Of a DNA stretch of 64,000 nt, positions 1-9,053 are shown piece after piece. The position numbers and the translations under genes are program-made. The stretch spans positions 4,300,001 through 4,364,000 of the forward strand of contig NZ_CP045293.1 of the NCBI RefSeq assembly GCF_009363075.1, in the 5' to 3' direction. The DNA comes from Paenibacillus guangzhouensis. Lineage in GTDB: Bacteria > Bacillota > Bacilli > Paenibacillales > Paenibacillaceae. The notes beneath the pieces are model-generated. The model worked only from the letters and a program-made list of their open reading frames with translations, ran no database searches and was not told where the DNA came from. Positions within the stretch are counted from its first letter, which is position 1, and each line of letters begins with the position of its first letter.

Positions 1-212
1 GACCCAGGCGAGCGCACCATTTCATCATACGCGTCAACATGGAGCACACACCTCCCATTTATTTTCATACATAATGAACTTCATCTGTACAATGTTATTA
101 TATCGATTTCCATCGTCCTTAATTGTGATTATAATCACAAAGAATGACTTAGTAAATGAAATTTTCTGTAAACCCTAACCACATCATGTAAGTACCAAAA
201 AATCCATTGATG

Positions 213-257
213 AAAAATAAAAATCCCGCACCTCTTCGCAGAAGTCACGGGAATCAT
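213..257 (-). terminator. Intrinsic terminator of the first tRNA operon
   Basis: On the minus strand a TCCCG...CGGGA hairpin (224-252) with additional pairing inside is followed by a T-rich tract. It lies just past the last tRNA of the minus-strand cluster, so it most likely ends that transcript. Bases 1-212 show no gene or other structure I can support. Confidence 0.75.
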
Positions 258-266
258 TGTTAAGTA

Positions 267-349
267 TGGTGCGCGTAGAGGGACTTGAACCCCCACGGTC
301 GCCCGCTAGATCCTAAGTCTAGTGCGTCTGCCAATTCCGCCATACGCGC
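267..349 (-). tRNA. tRNA-Leu(UAG)
   Basis: A full cloverleaf with a long variable arm is seen on the minus strand. The acceptor stem is GCGCGTA/TACGCGC, the anticodon loop contains TAG, and CCA is encoded. It is the last gene of the six-tRNA operon. Confidence 0.97.
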
Positions 350-418
350 GCATGTGGTACTCAATTACTATACCATGGTTGGGACTTGCTTGTCAACCAT
401 GTTTTTTTGAAGTAAAAC

Positions 419-494
419 TGGTGAGCCATGAAGGACTCGAACCTTCGACACCCTGATTAAAAGTCAGGTGCTCTACCAACTGAGCTAATGGCTC
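419..494 (-). tRNA. tRNA-Lys(UUU)
   Basis: A 76-base cloverleaf with acceptor GAGCCAT, anticodon TTT and encoded CCA. The gene is identical, base for base, to the tRNA-Lys at 53132-53207. Confidence 0.97.
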
Positions 495-513
495 TCATTC
501 GAGAGGGTAATAC

Positions 514-590
514 TGGCGGAGCTGACGGGATTCGAACCCGCGGTCTCCTGCGTGACAGGCAGGCATGTTAGGCCTCTACACCACAGCTCC
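514..590 (-). tRNA. tRNA-Asp(GUC)
   Basis: A 77-base cloverleaf with acceptor GGAGCTG, anticodon loop CTGTCAC (anticodon GTC), discriminator G and encoded CCA. Confidence 0.97.
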
Positions 591-608
591 ACATTAAAAC
601 TCGAAATA

Positions 609-682
<74 letters not shown>

Positions 683-701
683 TCATCTAACAAAATATTT
701 A

Positions 702-777
702 TGGTGGAGGCTAACGGGATCGAACCGCTGACCCTCTGCTTGTAAGGCAGATGCTCTCCCAGCTGAGCTAAGCCTCC
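702..777 (-). tRNA. tRNA-Val(UAC)
   Basis: A 76-base cloverleaf with acceptor GGAGGCT, anticodon TAC and encoded CCA. Confidence 0.97.
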
Positions 778-782
778 ATAAA

Positions 783-858
783 TGGCTCCCCGAACAGGAC
801 TCGAACCTGTGACAACTCGATTAACAGTCGAGTGCTCTACCAACTGAGCTATCAGGGA
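783..858 (-). tRNA. tRNA-Asn(GUU)
   Basis: A 76-base cloverleaf with acceptor TCCCTGA, anticodon GTT and encoded CCA. It is the first gene of this operon and is identical to the tRNA-Asn at 55908-55983. Confidence 0.97.
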
Positions 859-977
859 ATATCATGTGTATCTCGTGAACAGAATCTTAATTTACCACAC
901 CATTCGACAGAATACAAATGTAATTTTTGACAATTAACTAAAAATGATCGCCTGGAGGCTGCGACCAAGCAGCTCCA

Positions 978-1142
978 TTACTCACGCAACGCTTCTCTAA
1001 GCGGGGTTGACATGCGGCCTTCCCCTTTGGAACGTTGATTTTTAAGCTTGATGATTAACTGCTTCAACCTTGCATTTTCCGCTTCAAGCTCCATTACTCG
1101 TTCTTTAAGTTTCTCCACCTGTGCTTGTTCTTGATTATCCAA
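978..1142 (-). CDS. Small coiled-coil protein, function unknown
   Basis: The peptide has about 54 residues. I chose a TTG start at 1142 because an AAGGA ribosome binding site sits seven bases upstream; the longer in-frame reading from 1190 has no such site. Nearly all of the N-terminal 35 residues form heptads (VEKLKERVMELEAENARLKQ), a leucine-zipper-like helix, followed by a basic stretch. It carries no DNA-binding or catalytic motif I recognise. It sits alone between a tRNA operon and the terminator of the AIM24 gene. It could be a real oligomerising peptide or the remnant of a longer gene; another frame just upstream stays open for about 25 codons. Confidence 0.45.
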   Translation of the reverse strand: MDNQEQAQVEKLKERVMELEAENARLKQLIIKLKNQRSKGEGRMSTPLREALRE

Positions 1143-1308
1143 TATTAGTTCCTTCTTTCTCCGTATCCCACAAACGGCGACAACGTGCAATGACTGCTAG
1201 GATTTGATCCTGTATTCTCTATCCTACCTTCTCCTGACTTTCGTAGCAACTGCTCTGCCCATGAATCCCCAGCGATACTCTTCAATACAATTAGCCAGAC
1301 TATATGAA

Positions 1309-1340
1309 AGACAAAAAGCGCAGAGCCGAAGCTCTACACT
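1309..1340 (-). terminator. Intrinsic terminator after the AIM24-family gene
   Basis: On the minus strand an AGAGC-TTCG-GCTCT hairpin with a tight TTCG loop is followed by CTTTTTG. It starts a dozen bases beyond the stop codon of the gene at 1353-2060. Confidence 0.75.
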
Positions 1341-1352
1341 TTCAGAATAAGT

Positions 1353-2060
1353 TTATTTGATCAGTATCCCGCCAAATGGAATGACTTCCCGCAGAACGCG
1401 CCGAATGAACCCGTCTCCTTCAATTTCTTGCTCCAGCTGATGATCTGATTTACCCGTCTGAATGAGTGCGTAACCATGACCTGTGATTTCAAAGTGATAA
1501 TTCATGTGTTGGCTCGCAAGTGCATTCCCATAGACACGAGGCGTCAGCGTAGCATTCTCCGGGTAAGCGACAAGACAACCCACGTCAATATACGTCGGCT
1601 GAACCGGGTCCAGCTTCATCCGATGAAGTGGTCCATGCGTCAAGATCCCTAATACACCACCGTCGCCTGAAAATTTCATCTTAATGATCTCACGGGTAAT
1701 CAACGCATTCTTCAAGGTCTGGATTTTGCGCTCCACACGCATGCCATCTGTATAGAACAGAACATGCTTCCATTCAAATAGCAGATCTGCGCCCTCTGTG
1801 AGTGGAATCGTCTGTACAGTGTACCCTGCAGGCAACCCGATCATAAACTGAGCAGGACCGCTAATCGTCGATTGAATCAATTTTCGCTTGCGGTACATGC
1901 CAGCAATGTCCATAAGCCGATCTTCGCGTTGATTCGAATTGCCCTGAAAGGCAATGATCTGACTCGGATGGAGAACGGATACTTTCTCTCCCTGATCTAA
2001 CTGAAGCGTGACCGCTTGCGATAGGGTTGATCCCTCTTCACATCTGACTTCCATCTTCAA
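1353..2060 (-). CDS. AIM24 family protein
   Basis: This 235-residue protein has the all-beta layout of the AIM24/TRAP-like family (double-stranded beta-helix barrel), with glycine-rich turns such as FSGDGGVLGILTHGP near residues 130-144 and the C-terminal PFGGIL element. The family is named for a yeast mitochondrial protein; its bacterial members have no settled biochemical role. No signal peptide or membrane segment is visible, so it is probably cytoplasmic. A GGAGG site precedes a TTG start at 2060; an ATG two codons later is an alternative. The next gene upstream is an exported coiled-coil protein ending 24 bases before it, so the two may be cotranscribed. A hairpin terminator follows. Confidence 0.8.
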   Translation of the reverse strand: MKMEVRCEEGSTLSQAVTLQLDQGEKVSVLHPSQIIAFQGNSNQREDRLMDIAGMYRKRKLIQSTISGPAQFMIGLPAGYTVQTIPLTEGADLLFEWKHVLFYTDGMRVERKIQTLKNALITREIIKMKFSGDGGVLGILTHGPLHRMKLDPVQPTYIDVGCLVAYPENATLTPRVYGNALASQHMNYHFEITGHGYALIQTGKSDHQLEQEIEGDGFIRRVLREVIPFGGILIK

Positions 2061-2084
2061 TTCGCCTCCTCTATCCTTATCCCG

Positions 2085-2510
2085 CTACCTATGACGCCGC
2101 CAGAACAAGACCCGTGTCACTCTCGTCATGATGAACAATAATGCAATCGCACTAGCCGCAATGACGATCCCCCGAATAATCCACTTCATCCGTTCCTTTT
2201 GCCGTAACTCCTGTTCCTCGAGCAGCTGCAGACGTGATGTCAGCACCTCATTCTGAACCCGAAGTTGCTCGTTCTCCTGCATCAATTGGTTCGAGACCGT
2301 CTCATACTGTTCTCGGCTCTTCTGGAAGCTCTCTTCCATTTGGGTATATTTCGATTTCAGCTCGTCCACTTCGGAGGGAATTTCCTTCACGCCGTTGACC
2401 CAATCCCAGAATCCTGCGTGTGCAGCAGGCGCCGGTCCGAGCAGCAATCCTATGCTTAATACGATTACGCCTATATAGACAATTATTTTATGATTACTAG
2501 AAAATATCAT
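2085..2510 (-). CDS. Exported coiled-coil protein with C-terminal membrane anchor
   Basis: I placed the start at the ATG at 2510, preceded by GGAGAAGG, giving 141 residues. The order is: signal peptide (about residues 8-32, ending APAAHA), a short WDWVNGVKE segment, a coiled coil of roughly 60 residues rich in Glu, Gln and Leu, one membrane helix (about 110-128) and a basic tail ending RRHR. The predicted topology is coiled coil outside, tail inside. I do not recognise the family. The layout would suit a cell-envelope spacer or sensor subunit, but nothing in the sequence proves this. It sits just upstream of the AIM24-family gene on the same strand. Confidence 0.65.
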   Translation of the reverse strand: MIFSSNHKIIVYIGVIVLSIGLLLGPAPAAHAGFWDWVNGVKEIPSEVDELKSKYTQMEESFQKSREQYETVSNQLMQENEQLRVQNEVLTSRLQLLEEQELRQKERMKWIIRGIVIAASAIALLFIMTRVTRVLFWRRHR

Positions 2511-2625
2511 ATTCTGCCCTTCTCCTCTCTTAAGAGTCATCGAACAATCGAACATATATACGAAAATTGTCGAAAGAAGTTGCAAGATTCATAGATGTCG
2601 CACGATCATTTTTTTGGCACAAAAC

Positions 2626-2670
2626 ACCAAAAAGGCCCTGCCTCCCTTGATGGGATAAGACAGAGCCCTA
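2626..2670 (-). terminator. Intrinsic terminator of the LplABC-type sugar operon
   Basis: On the minus strand GGGCTCTGTC pairs imperfectly with GGCAGGGCC and is followed by TTTTTGG. It begins a few bases after the stop codon of the oxidoreductase gene, the last gene of the operon. Confidence 0.75.
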
Positions 2671-2677
2671 ATTTACA

Positions 2678-3937
2678 TTAAGCCTGATTCTTCACAAAAT
2701 CTTTCAGGTCAATCACCTGATGCGTCTGTCTCGACGCTTCAGCTGCAAAAGCCATCATGTGGCTCTGCACGGATTGATTGGCTGACGTGAGCCCTTGGCT
2801 CTTGCCGCCTTCTCGCACAAGCTTTAAGAAATCGCGTACGAGGCCAAAATCGCCGCCACCGTGGCCGATATGTCCGCCAGCATCTGCGAACTCGATTTGC
2901 TGTGCCTCTTGCTTGCCAAAATGCAAAATCTCAATCTCGTTCTTCTCCATCGCGCCTCGAATCTCGCCCTTCGTTCCCATCAGCTTGATCGTGCGGCTCA
3001 CATCCTTCGTGAACGCACTCATCGTAAATGCAGCGGTCACGCCATTCTCAAATGCAAGATTAACGACCTGATGATCAACGACATCATTATCACAGTGATA
3101 GACGCATCTGCCATATGGGCCTTCCTCCAGCGCCTTGAGGCGCCCTTCATAGCTCAAATCATCGCTAATCGCTGATGTCGGCCAATCCGTATTTTCCGTC
3201 AAATACTGCTTCGGCGCGAAATACAGACATTCATCTTCAACAGGGCATCCATCCGTGCATCGAAGCGGCGCACCGACGGGAGCCTGCGACGAGGTGAAAT
3301 GCGATAATGAGCCAAACGATGAGACCTTCGTGCATGTGGAACCGGATAGCCACAAAAGAATATCGAGATCATGACAAGATTTCGCAAGAATCATAGGACT
3401 AGATTCATCTTGACGACGCCAATTGCCGCGCACAAAGCTATGTGCTTGATGCCAGTAGCCTACGTTCTCGTTATGTGTAATGGACATGAGATCGCCGATC
3501 GCCCCATCTTCGAGCAGACGCTTGATCGTACCGAAGAAGTTCGTATATCGCAGCACATGGCAGATGGAGAATACCCGATCGAATTTGAGCGCCATCTCCC
3601 CCATCTCGATGCATTCCTTCGGATCAGGCGACATCGGCTTCTCCAACAGCACATGATACCCTGCCTCAAGCGCCTTCATCGTTGGTTCGAAATGCTGTTT
3701 GTCTTGCGTGCAGATGAACACCGCATCCGCCAACTTCGGTGCCGCGAAGAATTCGTCCCAGTTCTCGAAACAGACCTCGTCTGCTAGACCATGCCTTGCT
3801 TGAAAGCCCGTTCTGCGCTCCGCGTTCGGCTCTGCCACCGCAACCACCTGCAACTCATCGGGATGCTGCTTCGCATATTCCAAATAGTTAATACCCCGGA
3901 GACCCGCTCCAATTAATGCAACCGTAACTTTATTCAT
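2678..3937 (-). CDS. Gfo/Idh/MocA family oxidoreductase
   Basis: The 419-residue protein starts with a Rossmann dinucleotide-binding motif (VALIGAGLRGINYLEY, residues 6-21) and carries the LLEKPMSPDP signature near residue 100, where the lysine is normally catalytic. The C-terminal half is the alpha/beta substrate domain. Members oxidise or epimerise sugars, inositols or sugar acids with NAD(P). A cysteine cluster (CTDGCPVEDEC) around residue 230 could bind a metal and is seen in some family members. It is the last gene of the LplABC-type operon, 28 bases after the permease, so it probably acts on the imported sugar. The substrate cannot be told from the sequence. An AGAAGGA site supports the start. 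Confidence 0.88.
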   Translation of the reverse strand: MNKVTVALIGAGLRGINYLEYAKQHPDELQVVAVAEPNAERRTGFQARHGLADEVCFENWDEFFAAPKLADAVFICTQDKQHFEPTMKALEAGYHVLLEKPMSPDPKECIEMGEMALKFDRVFSICHVLRYTNFFGTIKRLLEDGAIGDLMSITHNENVGYWHQAHSFVRGNWRRQDESSPMILAKSCHDLDILLWLSGSTCTKVSSFGSLSHFTSSQAPVGAPLRCTDGCPVEDECLYFAPKQYLTENTDWPTSAISDDLSYEGRLKALEEGPYGRCVYHCDNDVVDHQVVNLAFENGVTAAFTMSAFTKDVSRTIKLMGTKGEIRGAMEKNEIEILHFGKQEAQQIEFADAGGHIGHGGGDFGLVRDFLKLVREGGKSQGLTSANQSVQSHMMAFAAEASRQTHQVIDLKDFVKNQA

Positions 3938-3965
3938 ATGATATCCTTCTCCCTGTCGTTCTGAT

Positions 3966-4856
3966 CTACTCTTTCACGCTGCCAACGGTCATCCCTTTGA
4001 CAAAATACTTCTGAAGGAACGGATAGACGAGCATAATCGGAAGCGCCCCCATGAAAATCTGCGCCGTACGCAGCGTCTTCTCGCTTAAGTTCTCCATCGC
4101 TCTCAGCTGCTCTGGCGACATGGAGGACATCTGTGAATTGATGGCTGTAATCAACGTAGATAGGTACGTCTGCAATGGATATTTGTCCGGTGAATTCATA
4201 TAAAGTATCCCATCGAACCAAGCGTTCCAGTGTCCTACGATCGTGAACAATCCAATCGTCGCGATGGATGGCAAGGAGACGGGCAAATAAATCTGCCATA
4301 AGATCCGCCAATAGCCCGCACCATCAATGGTAGCTGCTTCATCCAGCTCCCTCGGAATCGTGCGGAAGAAATTCAGCATGAGCACCATATTCCACACATT
4401 AAGCGCTCCCGGCAATATCAGCGCCCAGATCGAATCCATGATCCCCGTATTCTTCACCACGATGTAAGTCGGAATCAACCCGCCGCCGAAGAACATTGTA
4501 ATTGCAAAAAACCATACATACACCGTGCGATACTTAAATTGGCTGTTCGGACGGGCTAACGGGAATGCGGTAATAAAAACAAGGAACATATTGACGGCCG
4601 TTCCGAGCACGACACGTTCAATCGATACCCATAGCGAACGGAAGAACTCGACCTTCTCTCCTAGAAACATATAAGCGTCCATCGTGAATCCTACAGGCCA
4701 CAACTTCACCTCGCCGGCCATCGCGGCCGTGTTCGAACTTAGCGAGATAGCTAGCAAATGAACGAACGGGACGATGCCCACTACGGTAACGAACGTGAGC
4801 AGCAGGGTATTCAAAATGATGAACATTCTTCTGCTAAGCGATGGTTTATGCAACAC
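3966..4856 (-). CDS. Carbohydrate ABC transporter permease, LplC/YtcP type
   Basis: The 296-residue protein has about six membrane helices and the inner-membrane permease EAA loop (DEAATIDGAGYWRILWQIYLP) near residues 195-215, which contacts the ATPase. It matches the LplC/YtcP branch of CUT1 permeases in length and in the KYFVKGMTVGSVKE end. It pairs with the upstream permease 13 bases away. The cluster has no ATPase gene; this is usual for the family, where a shared MsmX-like ATPase encoded elsewhere energises several importers (known for the family, inferred here). Confidence 0.9.
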   Translation of the reverse strand: MLHKPSLSRRMFIILNTLLLTFVTVVGIVPFVHLLAISLSSNTAAMAGEVKLWPVGFTMDAYMFLGEKVEFFRSLWVSIERVVLGTAVNMFLVFITAFPLARPNSQFKYRTVYVWFFAITMFFGGGLIPTYIVVKNTGIMDSIWALILPGALNVWNMVLMLNFFRTIPRELDEAATIDGAGYWRILWQIYLPVSLPSIATIGLFTIVGHWNAWFDGILYMNSPDKYPLQTYLSTLITAINSQMSSMSPEQLRAMENLSEKTLRTAQIFMGALPIMLVYPFLQKYFVKGMTVGSVKE

Positions 4857-4869
4857 AAGGCTCTCCTCC

Positions 4870-5760
4870 TTAGAATATGCGATAGTTATTGTACTTGTAG
4901 GCTGCGTAATAGGTTATCGACACCAATCCTAAAGAGATCACGGATTTGAATAGACCAACCGCCGCTGCCGGACCGAATTGCTGACTGAACATCCCCAAGC
5001 GATAGACGAAGGTATCGATGACGTCTGCCCCTTCATAGACGGTCGGGTTGTACATGATCAGAATCTGTTCGAAGCCGGCATTGAGAACGTTCCCGAGACT
5101 TAATACACCGAGCAAAATAATGATCGGGGCAATACCTGGCAGCGTAATGTGGATCATCTGCTTCCATTTGCCCGCGCCGTCCACCTCGGCTGCTTCGTAG
5201 AGCGTCGCATTAATCCCGGTAATGGCAGCCAGCATGACAATCATGTTGTACCCCATGCCTTTCCAGACGTCCGAACCGATAATAATACCCCGGAACCAGT
5301 CATTGTTCAGCATGAACATGATCGGCTCCGATCCAAGCGACTTGACGATCCCGTTCACAGGACCATCCAAAGAGAACAATTCTATGATAACCCCGCCGAG
5401 AACTGTCCATGAGAGAAAGAACGGCAGGAAAATCGCCGACTGTATGAACCGCGAGAACCATCTGCGCGTCACTTCATTTAAGAGAAGCGCTAGAATGAGC
5501 GGAACGACCAAGAACAACACCATTTTGAATAATGAGATGACGATCGTATTCCATAAGACTTGGTTAAAATCCGGTAGATTGAACACATAAGTAAAATTAT
5601 CGAACCCGACCCACTCGGACTTGAAAAATCCGGACAACGGCTCGAACTGCTGAAAGGCCATCACAAGCCCGGCCATCGGGCCATACGCGTAAATTAAGGT
5701 TAAGATAACTCCTGGCACTAACATCAAATGGAGCGGATACTCCTTGCGCAATAACTTCAT
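4870..5760 (-). CDS. Carbohydrate ABC transporter permease, LplB/YteP type
   Basis: The 296-residue membrane protein has about six helices and the EAA loop (YEAAEVDGAGKWKQMIHITL) near residues 190-210. It belongs to the LplB/YteP permeases, partner of the LplC-type permease directly downstream. Its C-terminal YKYNNYRIF end is typical of this branch. The gene follows the solute-binding lipoprotein by 84 bases, in the same direction. The imported sugar is unknown; relatives handle rhamnogalacturonan, glycan oligomers and other plant polysaccharide fragments. Confidence 0.9.
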   Translation of the reverse strand: MKLLRKEYPLHLMLVPGVILTLIYAYGPMAGLVMAFQQFEPLSGFFKSEWVGFDNFTYVFNLPDFNQVLWNTIVISLFKMVLFLVVPLILALLLNEVTRRWFSRFIQSAIFLPFFLSWTVLGGVIIELFSLDGPVNGIVKSLGSEPIMFMLNNDWFRGIIIGSDVWKGMGYNMIVMLAAITGINATLYEAAEVDGAGKWKQMIHITLPGIAPIIILLGVLSLGNVLNAGFEQILIMYNPTVYEGADVIDTFVYRLGMFSQQFGPAAAVGLFKSVISLGLVSITYYAAYKYNNYRIF

Positions 5761-5844
5761 CGATGAATTCCTCCTTCATAGGCGTTGACGACAAAGAGAG
5801 AGGACACGCAAGACCCTCTCTCCTCCCATAATCGAGCGTACCGA

Positions 5845-7572
5845 TTATTTCACGGCCTGCTCGTTATACCAAGCGTTGACTTCTTCCGTAATTTTGTCGC
5901 CGCCAAGCGTCTTCCAGCTTGTCACGAATTTATCGAATTCGTCGATCGGAGCGCCCAGAATAATCTTCGTAAAGGTCTCCTGCATCAATTTATCCAGTTG
6001 TGAGCCCTTCTCCACCTGGGTTGACGTCGGGATGCCGTAGAATTCGTTGCTAACGAATGCCTGCTTCTCCTTGATCTGGCGCGTTAAGCCCCAGCCGCCA
6101 TTTTCCGCGACACGGCTGAAGTATCCGCCCCAGTTCGTTCCTTTGGAAGCAATCTTCGTGCTGCCGGATTGATAATCTTTCACATAATTGAAGACGTCCT
6201 TCACAGCGATGTAATTCTCATCGTCCAGTGTGATCTCAGTCTGATTCGCGGCAAGCGCTTTATTCACTTCCGTGTATATCGTGTCAATCTGGGCTGGGTT
6301 ATAAATCCGCGGATTGAACCAGTTGTAGACAAAGCCTTTCTCTGGTTTCAAAATCTCGGTATATTTTTTCTTGCCCATTTCAATATAGAAGTTCATCATT
6401 TTGATCGCCGCTTCAGGGTTCTTCATGTTCTTATTCACGGCATAGATCCGGCCGCTGCGCAGTTTAGGCACTAGGGATTTACCCGGTCCGCTAAGGGAAG
6501 GAATCTGTATTGCAATCCAGTTCGCTTTCGGATCTTTATCCACGTTCAAGTTGAGCGGCCATGCCGGATACCACCATTCGCCGTACGAAATCCCGACTTT
6601 GCCGGCCGTAATGTCTTCGACGACTTTGTTCTCGTCCTTCAGCGCGAATTCTTTATTCAGAATGCCGCGTTGGTACCATGACTGCAGCATGCTGAGGCCT
6701 TGCTTCATCTCCGGTTGAATCAGCCCTGGGACAAGCTTGCCGTCGTTGCCCTTGATCCATGCGGTCTGCGCATCCCCTACGGAAGGATAAGCATTGAATC
6801 CATTGAAGAAACCTCTGACGTCAAAGCCCCAGAAGAACAACGTCTTCTGCAATGCAACGCCATACGTGTCTGCTTTGCCGTTCTGATCCGGATCATTCTT
6901 CACGAACGCTTCCGCGACTTTATCGAGCTCTTCCATCGTAGTTGGCGGCTGCAGCTTCAAGTTGTCCAGCCAATCTTTACGAATCCATAGCAGTTGCGTC
7001 GACAAGAACGGATCCTCGAAGGATGGAATACCGTATTGCTTGCCGTCCTTGCTGAATACTTTCATCGAAAATCCGCCGTCTGACTCCATATATTTCTTCA
7101 GCTCAGGCGATGCATATTTCTCATAGGCCTCGGACAGATCCGCGAGCATATCCTGCTTACGCAGCTTCTCGAAATCCTTCTGACCAAGTTCTAGAATATC
7201 CGGCAAATCACCGGAAGCCATCGCGAGCGCGAACTTCTGTTCATACTGATCCGAAGGCACCGTCCATTTGTATTTCACGTCGATATTGAGCGTGTCTTTC
7301 AGCTGTTGCAAGTACGCGTTCTTGTCCGGCGTAAGCCCTTTGGGCGTTCTTGGATCTTCTGCCGGTCTGAAGCCCATCACTTCGGTTACTTCAACCGGCT
7401 CCGCGTATTTGGTAAGCGGTCCTTCCGGCGCAGCTGTCTCGGTCTTCGTCTCGCCTGACGGCGTCGTCGTCCCCGTACTTGCGCTGTCGCTGCCTTTGCT
7501 TGAGCATGCGGTGAATGCCGCCATGACCATGGAGAGCAGTAATATCGTTTTTAGTGTTTTGGATGATTTCAT
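5845..7572 (-). CDS. Extracellular sugar-binding lipoprotein, LplA/YtcQ type
   Basis: The 575-residue protein begins with a lipoprotein signal (MKSSKTLKTILLLSM, then the lipobox AFTAC with Cys at about residue 23) and a Thr/Ser/Gly-rich linker, so it is tethered to the outer face of the membrane. The length and the tryptophan-rich middle (GISYGEWWYPAWPLN) match large solute-binding proteins of the LplA group, longer than ordinary CUT1 binding proteins. It delivers the sugar to the two permeases downstream. A strong GGGGG site precedes the ATG. The response regulator gene ends 140 bases upstream, leaving room for a controlled promoter. Confidence 0.9.
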   Translation of the reverse strand: MKSSKTLKTILLLSMVMAAFTACSSKGSDSASTGTTTPSGETKTETAAPEGPLTKYAEPVEVTEVMGFRPAEDPRTPKGLTPDKNAYLQQLKDTLNIDVKYKWTVPSDQYEQKFALAMASGDLPDILELGQKDFEKLRKQDMLADLSEAYEKYASPELKKYMESDGGFSMKVFSKDGKQYGIPSFEDPFLSTQLLWIRKDWLDNLKLQPPTTMEELDKVAEAFVKNDPDQNGKADTYGVALQKTLFFWGFDVRGFFNGFNAYPSVGDAQTAWIKGNDGKLVPGLIQPEMKQGLSMLQSWYQRGILNKEFALKDENKVVEDITAGKVGISYGEWWYPAWPLNLNVDKDPKANWIAIQIPSLSGPGKSLVPKLRSGRIYAVNKNMKNPEAAIKMMNFYIEMGKKKYTEILKPEKGFVYNWFNPRIYNPAQIDTIYTEVNKALAANQTEITLDDENYIAVKDVFNYVKDYQSGSTKIASKGTNWGGYFSRVAENGGWGLTRQIKEKQAFVSNEFYGIPTSTQVEKGSQLDKLMQETFTKIILGAPIDEFDKFVTSWKTLGGDKITEEVNAWYNEQAVK

Positions 7573-7632
7573 GATAACGCTTTCCCCCTTTGTGTGATGA
7601 GGCCCTAGAGTCCGATTGACTCCTTGCTTCTA

Positions 7633-7661
7633 ATAGTAGAATCAAAGAGAAAAAGCTACAA
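7633..7661 (-). promoter_or_regulatory. Candidate promoter of the LplABC-type operon
   Basis: On the minus strand TTGTAG and TACTAT are 17 bases apart, upstream of the binding-protein gene. Just upstream lies an A-rich direct-repeat stretch (GTGAAACGAAAGTAAAAG, about 7673-7690), a plausible binding site for the AraC-type regulator encoded next door. The -35 match is weak, consistent with an activated promoter. Confidence 0.4.
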
Positions 7662-7712
7662 TTTCAAATCTTTTACTTTCGTTTCACTTTTTTTACTACC
7701 TTACATCGGCGC

Positions 7713-9053
7713 TTATAATGACTTCCGATATTCTTGGGGAGAGGTCCCTGTCATCTTCCGGAAGAAGGTTGTGAAATACGGCTGTGAATCAAACCCGACC
7801 TTCAAGGCGATCTCATGCAGCTTCATATGCGGATTCTCCATCATGCGAATCGCTGCCGCTAACTTCGTCTCTTGGATGTACTCCAGAAGATTTCGCCCCG
7901 TAATCTGCTTGTAGTACCTGGACAAATACGAGGGATTCAGATGCACCTGCTCTGCAATCGCCGTCAAAGATAAGTCACCATCCAAATAATCATGGATATA
8001 TTGATGAATCTGATCGATCAATAATTGCTTGAATTCCTCCTGCTTCATGCCCGTTCCTCTGTCATAAGAGGCAAGCAGCGCCATCGAATATTCATAATCC
8101 ACGATAACCATCTTCTGGCCCAATTGAATCCTCCTGCGAATTATAGCGCTAACCTCATCGACCTGAGGCTGCAGCTGATCCCAACGCTCCAACATATTGC
8201 CAGAGATTCCGAATGAAATGGACATCTCGAACAGCTGCTCATACTCGTTCTGAACGCGTTCAAGGTTACCTCGAATATAGGCGACAATGTTATTCGCTTG
8301 TAAGTGCTGGTCCGGTTCACGCTCTTTCATATGATCAGTCAGCAATGCATCGGGCTGCAGCAGCCATACCAATCGATTGCCATCTTGGATTACGTGCTCA
8401 CATATCAACGAGATCGGCAGATGCTGATCGACGATACGTGCGGCCGACTCCAGAAGCTTGAGCTTCGCTCCCTCGGCTATGTCCACTTGTCCGACGAGGA
8501 AGTATGCAGGCCGATTCGGATGAATCCGGAAATCGACTTCCGCATAACGATCATTCGCGAGCAAGGATGGCAGCAATTCGCCTTGCAGGACTCGCTCGAA
8601 CAATTCTTTTTTTAGCAGAGATTCGGCCATCTGGAAATGCATCTGCGCCTTCTCCTGCTGCAGCCGTTGACGCTTCTCTTCCTCCAGCTTCGCAATCGCC
8701 CCTTGCACTGCTTCGAAGATCGGTTCTACCCCCTCCGTCTTCAGAATATAGTTATCGACATTCTTCCGGATCGCTTCATAGACGTAATCAAATTCACTAT
8801 ACCCGGTTAAAAATATAATGCGGCAGGACGGCCAGTAATAGGCGATATCGTCCACCAGCTGCAATCCACTCTTCTGCGGCATGCGAATGTCACTGACGAG
8901 AATGTCTAGCTTCGTCCGCTTCGCAATATCTAGTGCTTCCATCGCCGAATATGCCTTGCAGATATCCAGCTCAACATCCTCACGCTCCTGAAATAATTGC
9001 ACTAATCCATTCACAATGACAGGTTCATCATCCACGATTAAAAGTCTATACAT
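7713..9053 (-). CDS. Response regulator with AraC-type DNA-binding domain (YesN-like)
   Basis: The 446-residue protein has an N-terminal receiver domain (LLIVDDEP at residues 4-11; phosphoacceptor Asp in LDILVSDIRMP near residue 55; conserved Lys in NYILK near 105), a linker region, and two AraC-type helix-turn-helix units in the last 100 residues (SLTAIAEQVHLNPSYLSRYY and KLHEIALKVGFDSQPYF). It should bind DNA when phosphorylated by the kinase encoded directly upstream, and probably activates the sugar operon downstream. Its ribosome binding site lies inside the end of the kinase gene, so translation is likely coupled. Confidence 0.93.
   Translation of the reverse strand: MYRLLIVDDEPVIVNGLVQLFQEREDVELDICKAYSAMEALDIAKRTKLDILVSDIRMPQKSGLQLVDDIAYYWPSCRIIFLTGYSEFDYVYEAIRKNVDNYILKTEGVEPIFEAVQGAIAKLEEEKRQRLQQEKAQMHFQMAESLLKKELFERVLQGELLPSLLANDRYAEVDFRIHPNRPAYFLVGQVDIAEGAKLKLLESAARIVDQHLPISLICEHVIQDGNRLVWLLQPDALLTDHMKEREPDQHLQANNIVAYIRGNLERVQNEYEQLFEMSISFGISGNMLERWDQLQPQVDEVSAIIRRRIQLGQKMVIVDYEYSMALLASYDRGTGMKQEEFKQLLIDQIHQYIHDYLDGDLSLTAIAEQVHLNPSYLSRYYKQITGRNLLEYIQETKLAAAIRMMENPHMKLHEIALKVGFDSQPYFTTFFRKMTGTSPQEYRKSL

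Noticed and set aside
978-1352. Transposase fragment
   Set aside because: The leucine-zipper peptide recalls some orfA-type transposase ends, but no inverted repeats, target duplication or catalytic domain is present.
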